This document shows, one piece after another, positions 60,163 to 64,000 of a DNA stretch of 64,000 nt (position 1 is the stretch's first letter; every line of letters begins with the position of its first letter). The position numbers and the translations under genes were made by a program. Location: the NCBI RefSeq assembly GCF_007991335.1, contig NZ_BJYD01000012.1:124001-188000 (forward strand), given 5' to 3'. This DNA comes from Halobacillus faecis. Lineage in GTDB: Bacteria > Bacillota > Bacilli > Bacillales > Halobacillaceae. The notes beneath the pieces are model-generated. The model made no database searches, had not been told where the DNA came from, and worked only from the letters and a program-made list of their open reading frames with translations.

Positions 60163-62607
60163 ATGGTGATGTTCAGTGACAAAGAAGAATTCAAGTCAGA
60201 ATTCAAAGCGCAGTTGGAAAGTAAGTTTGGTAAGACCATTGACACAGCATCCGAGTTCGATACGTATCGGGCGCTCGGGGCGTTGATCCGCGAGAAGATC
60301 AATAAAGATTGGTTGAAGACGAATCGGGAGTACAAAATGAATAAAACGAAGCAGGTGTATTACTTCTCTATGGAGTTTTTGATGGGACGTCTGCTGGGCA
60401 ACAATTTATTGAACTTGGACGTACTTTCGCTCGTCGATGAAGGATTAGCGGATCTCGGGCTTTCTTTATCAGAACTTGAAAAGAAGGAAAGTGATGCAGG
60501 CCTTGGTAATGGCGGCTTAGGGCGATTGGCTGCTTGTTTTCTTGATTCCCTTGCTTCTTTAGAATTAGCTGGACATGGCTATGGTCTGCGGTATAGATAT
60601 GGCATGTTCGATCAGCATATCATTGATGGAAAACAGGTAGAGTTTCCAGATTATTGGCTCTCAAAAGAATTTGTCTGGGAAGTCCGCCGCCCGGAAGATG
60701 CGATTGAAGTCCGCTTTGGCGGAAATGTTTCATCGACAAGAGATAAAGATGGAAAACTACATTTCAAATACGAAAACTATGAACCCATCCAGGCCGTCCC
60801 TTACGATGTACCGGTTGTCGGTTACCACAACGATACAGTGAATACGTTACGGCTCTGGTCTGCTGAACCTACGGTGGAAGATACGATGACAAAAGCAGAA
60901 AGGGAAGGGGTCTTCGGTCACTTTCTAGACCATAAACGATCCCTCGAATCCATTTCGGATTTCCTTTATCCTGACGACTCTACGGAAGAAGGCAAAAGTC
61001 TTCGTTTGAAGCAGGAATACTTCTTAGTGTCTTCAGGTGTGCAATCGGTTGTGCGTTCCTTTGAAAGGCTGGGACTTCCATGGTCCTCGTTCCCTGAAAA
61101 AGTAGCGCTTCATATCAACGACACACACCCGGCCCTTGTTATTCCTGAACTGATGAGAATCCTGATGGATGAAAAAGGGATTGGTTGGGAAGAAGCCTGG
61201 GAAATTACGCAGTCCTCTGTTTCTTACACAAACCACACGACATTAAGTGAAGCTCTCGAATCATGGCCGGTGGGGCTCGTACGGACACTGCTTCCTCGAA
61301 TATTCATGATTATCAACGAAATCAATGAACGATTTTGCCAGGGTCTATGGAAAACCTATCCTGGAGAATTTGATCGAATCGCGGATTTAGCCATCGTGGC
61401 TGATGGTCAGGTGAAGATGGCCCATTTGAGTATTGTCGGCAGTCACAGCATTAATGGGGTGGCTAAGCTCCACACGGATATACTGAAGGAACGTGAAATG
61501 AAACGTTTTTATAATACATTTCCTGAGCGTTTTAACAACAAAACGAACGGCATTACCCATCGTCGCTGGTTAATGCATGCCAACAATCCGTTGACCTCTG
61601 TCATTACCGAGGCCATTGGTGAGGAGTGGAAGAAAGAGCCGAAACAGCTGACCCGTTTGCTAAACTTTAAAGATGACTTGGCTTTTCTTGACCAGCTTCA
61701 TGAAATCAAGCAGGAAAACAAAGTGGACTTTGCCAAATGGGTCAAACACACGCAAGGAATCACGGTCGACCCGAATTCCATCTTTGATGTCCATATCAAG
61801 CGCCTGCACGGGTACAAACGCCAACTGCTTAATGCCCTTCATATTATGCATTTATATAATGAATTGAAATCAGACCCGACGCTCGATATCGTTCCGAGAA
61901 CTTTCTTTTTCGGAGCAAAAGCAGCGCCAAGCTATCACTTTGCAAAAAAAGTGATTCAACTCATCAACCGCATCGCATCCGTGGTCAATAACGACCCTGA
62001 TGTGAAGGATTATATAAAAGTAGTCTTCCTGCCGAACTACTCGGTTTCGATCGCAGAGAAGATCATTCCTGCGAGCAACGTAAGTGAACAGATTTCAATG
62101 GCCACAAAAGAAGCCTCAGGAACAGGGAACATGAAGTTCATGATGAATGGAGCACTGACCCTTGGAACCATGGATGGAGCGAATGTGGAAATCCATGATC
62201 TTGTCGGAGATGATAATATTTACATTTTCGGTTTAACGTCTGATGAAGTGTGGGACTATTACCGAAACGGATCTTATTCTTCCCGAACGGTTTATAATAA
62301 TGATGAACGTGTCCGTCACATCATGGATGAACTCATTCATTATAGCCCGTTCTCCAAAGGAGAGACGGATTTTCAGGAAATTTACGATGCCCTTCTGACT
62401 TATAACGATGAATACTTCGTGCTCAAAGATTTCGCAAGCTACGTATTAGCTCAGAAGAAAGTGAGTCAGGATTACCAACGTAAACGTCAATGGAACTTGA
62501 AGAGTCTTGTCAATATCTCTCAATCCGGAGTTTTCTCAAGCGACCGGACCATTCAGGAATATGCCCGCGATATATGGGACATTCAACGTGTGAAGACGTT
62601 GAAGTGA
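60163..62607 (+). CDS. glgP: Glycogen phosphorylase
   Basis: An 814-residue GT35 enzyme that releases glucose-1-phosphate from glycogen using PLP. ATG 60163 is 7 nt from AGGAGG; an in-frame GTG 18 nt upstream is less likely. Marks include GNGGLGRLAACFLDS, NDTHPALVIPELMR, KRLHGYKRQLLN and the PLP Lys in EASGTGNMKFMMNG. It lacks the N-terminal regulatory extension of eukaryotic enzymes. It closes the classical glg operon, with a GH13 glycosidase gene 24 bp on. Confidence 0.96.
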   Translation: MVMFSDKEEFKSEFKAQLESKFGKTIDTASEFDTYRALGALIREKINKDWLKTNREYKMNKTKQVYYFSMEFLMGRLLGNNLLNLDVLSLVDEGLADLGLSLSELEKKESDAGLGNGGLGRLAACFLDSLASLELAGHGYGLRYRYGMFDQHIIDGKQVEFPDYWLSKEFVWEVRRPEDAIEVRFGGNVSSTRDKDGKLHFKYENYEPIQAVPYDVPVVGYHNDTVNTLRLWSAEPTVEDTMTKAEREGVFGHFLDHKRSLESISDFLYPDDSTEEGKSLRLKQEYFLVSSGVQSVVRSFERLGLPWSSFPEKVALHINDTHPALVIPELMRILMDEKGIGWEEAWEITQSSVSYTNHTTLSEALESWPVGLVRTLLPRIFMIINEINERFCQGLWKTYPGEFDRIADLAIVADGQVKMAHLSIVGSHSINGVAKLHTDILKEREMKRFYNTFPERFNNKTNGITHRRWLMHANNPLTSVITEAIGEEWKKEPKQLTRLLNFKDDLAFLDQLHEIKQENKVDFAKWVKHTQGITVDPNSIFDVHIKRLHGYKRQLLNALHIMHLYNELKSDPTLDIVPRTFFFGAKAAPSYHFAKKVIQLINRIASVVNNDPDVKDYIKVVFLPNYSVSIAEKIIPASNVSEQISMATKEASGTGNMKFMMNGALTLGTMDGANVEIHDLVGDDNIYIFGLTSDEVWDYYRNGSYSSRTVYNNDERVRHIMDELIHYSPFSKGETDFQEIYDALLTYNDEYFVLKDFASYVLAQKKVSQDYQRKRQWNLKSLVNISQSGVFSSDRTIQEYARDIWDIQRVKTLK

Positions 62608-62631
62608 GGTACTATTTAGGGGGACGGATGT

Positions 62632-64000
62632 GTGAGACAAAAGGATATGTATCATAATAGCTTTGAAGAATCTTATCGAGAGCCTTTCGGTGCAGCGCCG
62701 AAGGGTTCTCCTGTTACGCTCAAAATTGACATCAGTGATCGGTACCGGGTTTCCCACGTCATCCTTCACTACATCTTAGACCGCACAGATGATGAAAAAA
62801 CGAAGGAGATGGACCTTTGCAGTCAGGAACATCAGCAGGTATCTTATGAAGCTACAATCCGAATGCCTGAAAGGCCACAGCTCATCTGGTATTTTTTTGA
62901 AATTACCCTGGAGGACCAGACCCTTTTTTACGGACGGGAAAAAAGCTACGAAAGCGGGGAAGGGCAGGTATATGATCACATACCTCCATCGTGGCAGATC
63001 ACAGTGTACGACCCTTCATATAAAACCCCGGATTGGTGGAAGAACGCCACGATGTATCAAATCTTTCCAGACCGTTTTTATGCTGCAGGGGAGCTTGAAA
63101 TGGAGAAGGCGCCCGAGACGAGTCTGATCCATGCCCATTGGGAAAATGATCCTGTCTATATTCGTAATGAACGCGGAGAAGTCATTCGTTGGGACTTCTT
63201 CGGCGGAAATCTCAAAGGGATAACGGAAAAGCTCGACTATATTGAAGGTTTAGGTGTATCCGTTATTTATTTGAACCCGATTTTCGAAGCGGAAAGCAAC
63301 CATCGGTATGATACCGGCGATTACCACAAAATCGACCCTCTCCTTGGAACGAAAGAAGATCTGGAAACATTAATCACGGAAGCAGCCGAGAAAGGGATTG
63401 AAATTATGCTGGACGGAGTTTTCAGCCATACCGGAAGTAACAGCATTTATTTTAATCGAGAGGGAAAGTATGATTCTCTCGGTGCCTATCAGTCTAAAAA
63501 CTCCCCGTATTACAGCTGGTACACCTTCCACCATTATCCGGATGAATATGATGCATGGTGGGGCGTCGGAACGCTTCCAACATTGAATAAAGAAAACGAA
63601 GACTATCAAGACTTTCTTGTCCATGATAAAGAGAGTGTTATCAAAACTTGGCAGCAATCAGGAATGAAAAACTGGCGTCTGGACGTGGCTGATGAACTGA
63701 CCGACGATTTGATCAGTCAAATCTACCGTCAATTGAAGAAAAAGGATGAATCAAGTGTTCTCCTTGGTGAAGTGTGGGAGGATGCTTCCAACAAAACGGC
63801 TTATGGAAAAAGGCGGGACTACTTCCTGGGTGGTGTCCTGGATTCCGTAATGAACTACCCCATGCGTCGCTTGATGCTCGATTTCATGAAGGGTGAAATG
63901 GACGCTTATACCGTCCATCGCCGACTTATGACATTAAGTGAACATTATCCGAAAGAGTATTTCTATGCCGTCATGAATATGCTTTCCAGTCACGATGTAG
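62632..64000 (+). CDS. GH13 glycosidase (alpha-amylase/neopullulanase-like), cut by window end
   Basis: Frame from GTG 62632, behind AGGGGGAC, stays open to the last base (456 codons visible). An N-terminal beta-sandwich (about 1-125) of the maltogenic-amylase/neopullulanase kind is followed by the barrel: TMYQIFPDRF, GVSVIYLNPIFEAESNHRYD, DGVFSHTG, nucleophile Asp351 in WRLDVADEL, acid/base Glu380 in LLGEVWED and the beginning of the third motif SSHDV. It likely degrades maltodextrins or glycogen limit dextrin next to GlgP, in the cytoplasm (no signal peptide). The C-terminus is not visible. Confidence 0.92.
   Translation, partial: MRQKDMYHNSFEESYREPFGAAPKGSPVTLKIDISDRYRVSHVILHYILDRTDDEKTKEMDLCSQEHQQVSYEATIRMPERPQLIWYFFEITLEDQTLFYGREKSYESGEGQVYDHIPPSWQITVYDPSYKTPDWWKNATMYQIFPDRFYAAGELEMEKAPETSLIHAHWENDPVYIRNERGEVIRWDFFGGNLKGITEKLDYIEGLGVSVIYLNPIFEAESNHRYDTGDYHKIDPLLGTKEDLETLITEAAEKGIEIMLDGVFSHTGSNSIYFNREGKYDSLGAYQSKNSPYYSWYTFHHYPDEYDAWWGVGTLPTLNKENEDYQDFLVHDKESVIKTWQQSGMKNWRLDVADELTDDLISQIYRQLKKKDESSVLLGEVWEDASNKTAYGKRRDYFLGGVLDSVMNYPMRRLMLDFMKGEMDAYTVHRRLMTLSEHYPKEYFYAVMNMLSSHDV

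Overview
The window reads as chromosome of a moderately halophilic or marine Bacillaceae, most like Halobacillus or a close relative (inference). The evidence is strong AAGGAGG-type ribosome binding sites, Bacillus-style gene sets (desKR-des, putBC-putR, sacT with a RAT antiterminator leader, HemAT, the glgBCDAP operon, PerR-box ahpCF, an L-box ahead of dapA), acidic proteins, proline and glutamate transport and catabolism, and a microbial rhodopsin. I see no rRNA, tRNA, CRISPR array, prophage or intact insertion sequence. Almost all genes are intact; the exceptions are listed below.

Layout. 1-8 kb: tail of an LrgB-like gene, malate:quinone oxidoreductase, a 21-bp tandem repeat, a VOC protein, an MFS pump with its TetR repressor and paired operators, an aldo/keto reductase, and a secreted transglycosylase with three CWB2 repeats. 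8-15 kb: envelope enzymes (OatA-like acyltransferase, LTA synthase-like protein) and ahpCF. 15-20.5 kb: a complete sucrose module (SacT-type antiterminator, RAT/terminator leader, PTS EIIBC, fructokinase, sucrose-6-phosphate hydrolase). 20.5-28 kb: secreted lipase, lipoproteins, CRY-DASH, Nudix hydrolase, and a truncated BceB-type permease remnant. 28-34 kb: branched-chain aminotransferase, dapA behind a lysine riboswitch, an MFS transporter, and a chemoreceptor whose N-terminus appears frameshifted at an A7 run. 34-43 kb: DesR/DesK/desaturase, universal stress protein, a xenorhodopsin-class rhodopsin bracketed by near-identical 23-bp direct repeats, then putB-putC-putR. 43-50 kb: DUF202 protein, DHA2 efflux pump, GltS- and GltT-type glutamate carriers, an NAD(P)-binding protein. 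50-54 kb: two oppositely oriented dispersed repeats, HemAT, and a translationally coupled DUF948/YtxH cluster preceded by an unlisted 38-codon ORF. 54-64 kb: glycogen operon glgB-C-D-A-P plus a GH13 glycosidase running off the end.

How it fits together. Several parts sense or manage environment and membrane state: HemAT (oxygen), the rhodopsin and CRY-DASH (light), DesKR-des (membrane fluidity), PerR-ahpCF (peroxide). Carbon flow is covered by sucrose uptake, proline oxidation, malate oxidation and glycogen storage; candidate CcpA cre sites lie ahead of usp, putBC and glgB. The most interesting locus is 37.8-38.9 kb: an Anabaena-sensory-rhodopsin/xenorhodopsin-like gene between matched direct repeats and divergent from the proline catabolic operon, with no transducer or retinal-synthesis gene visible.
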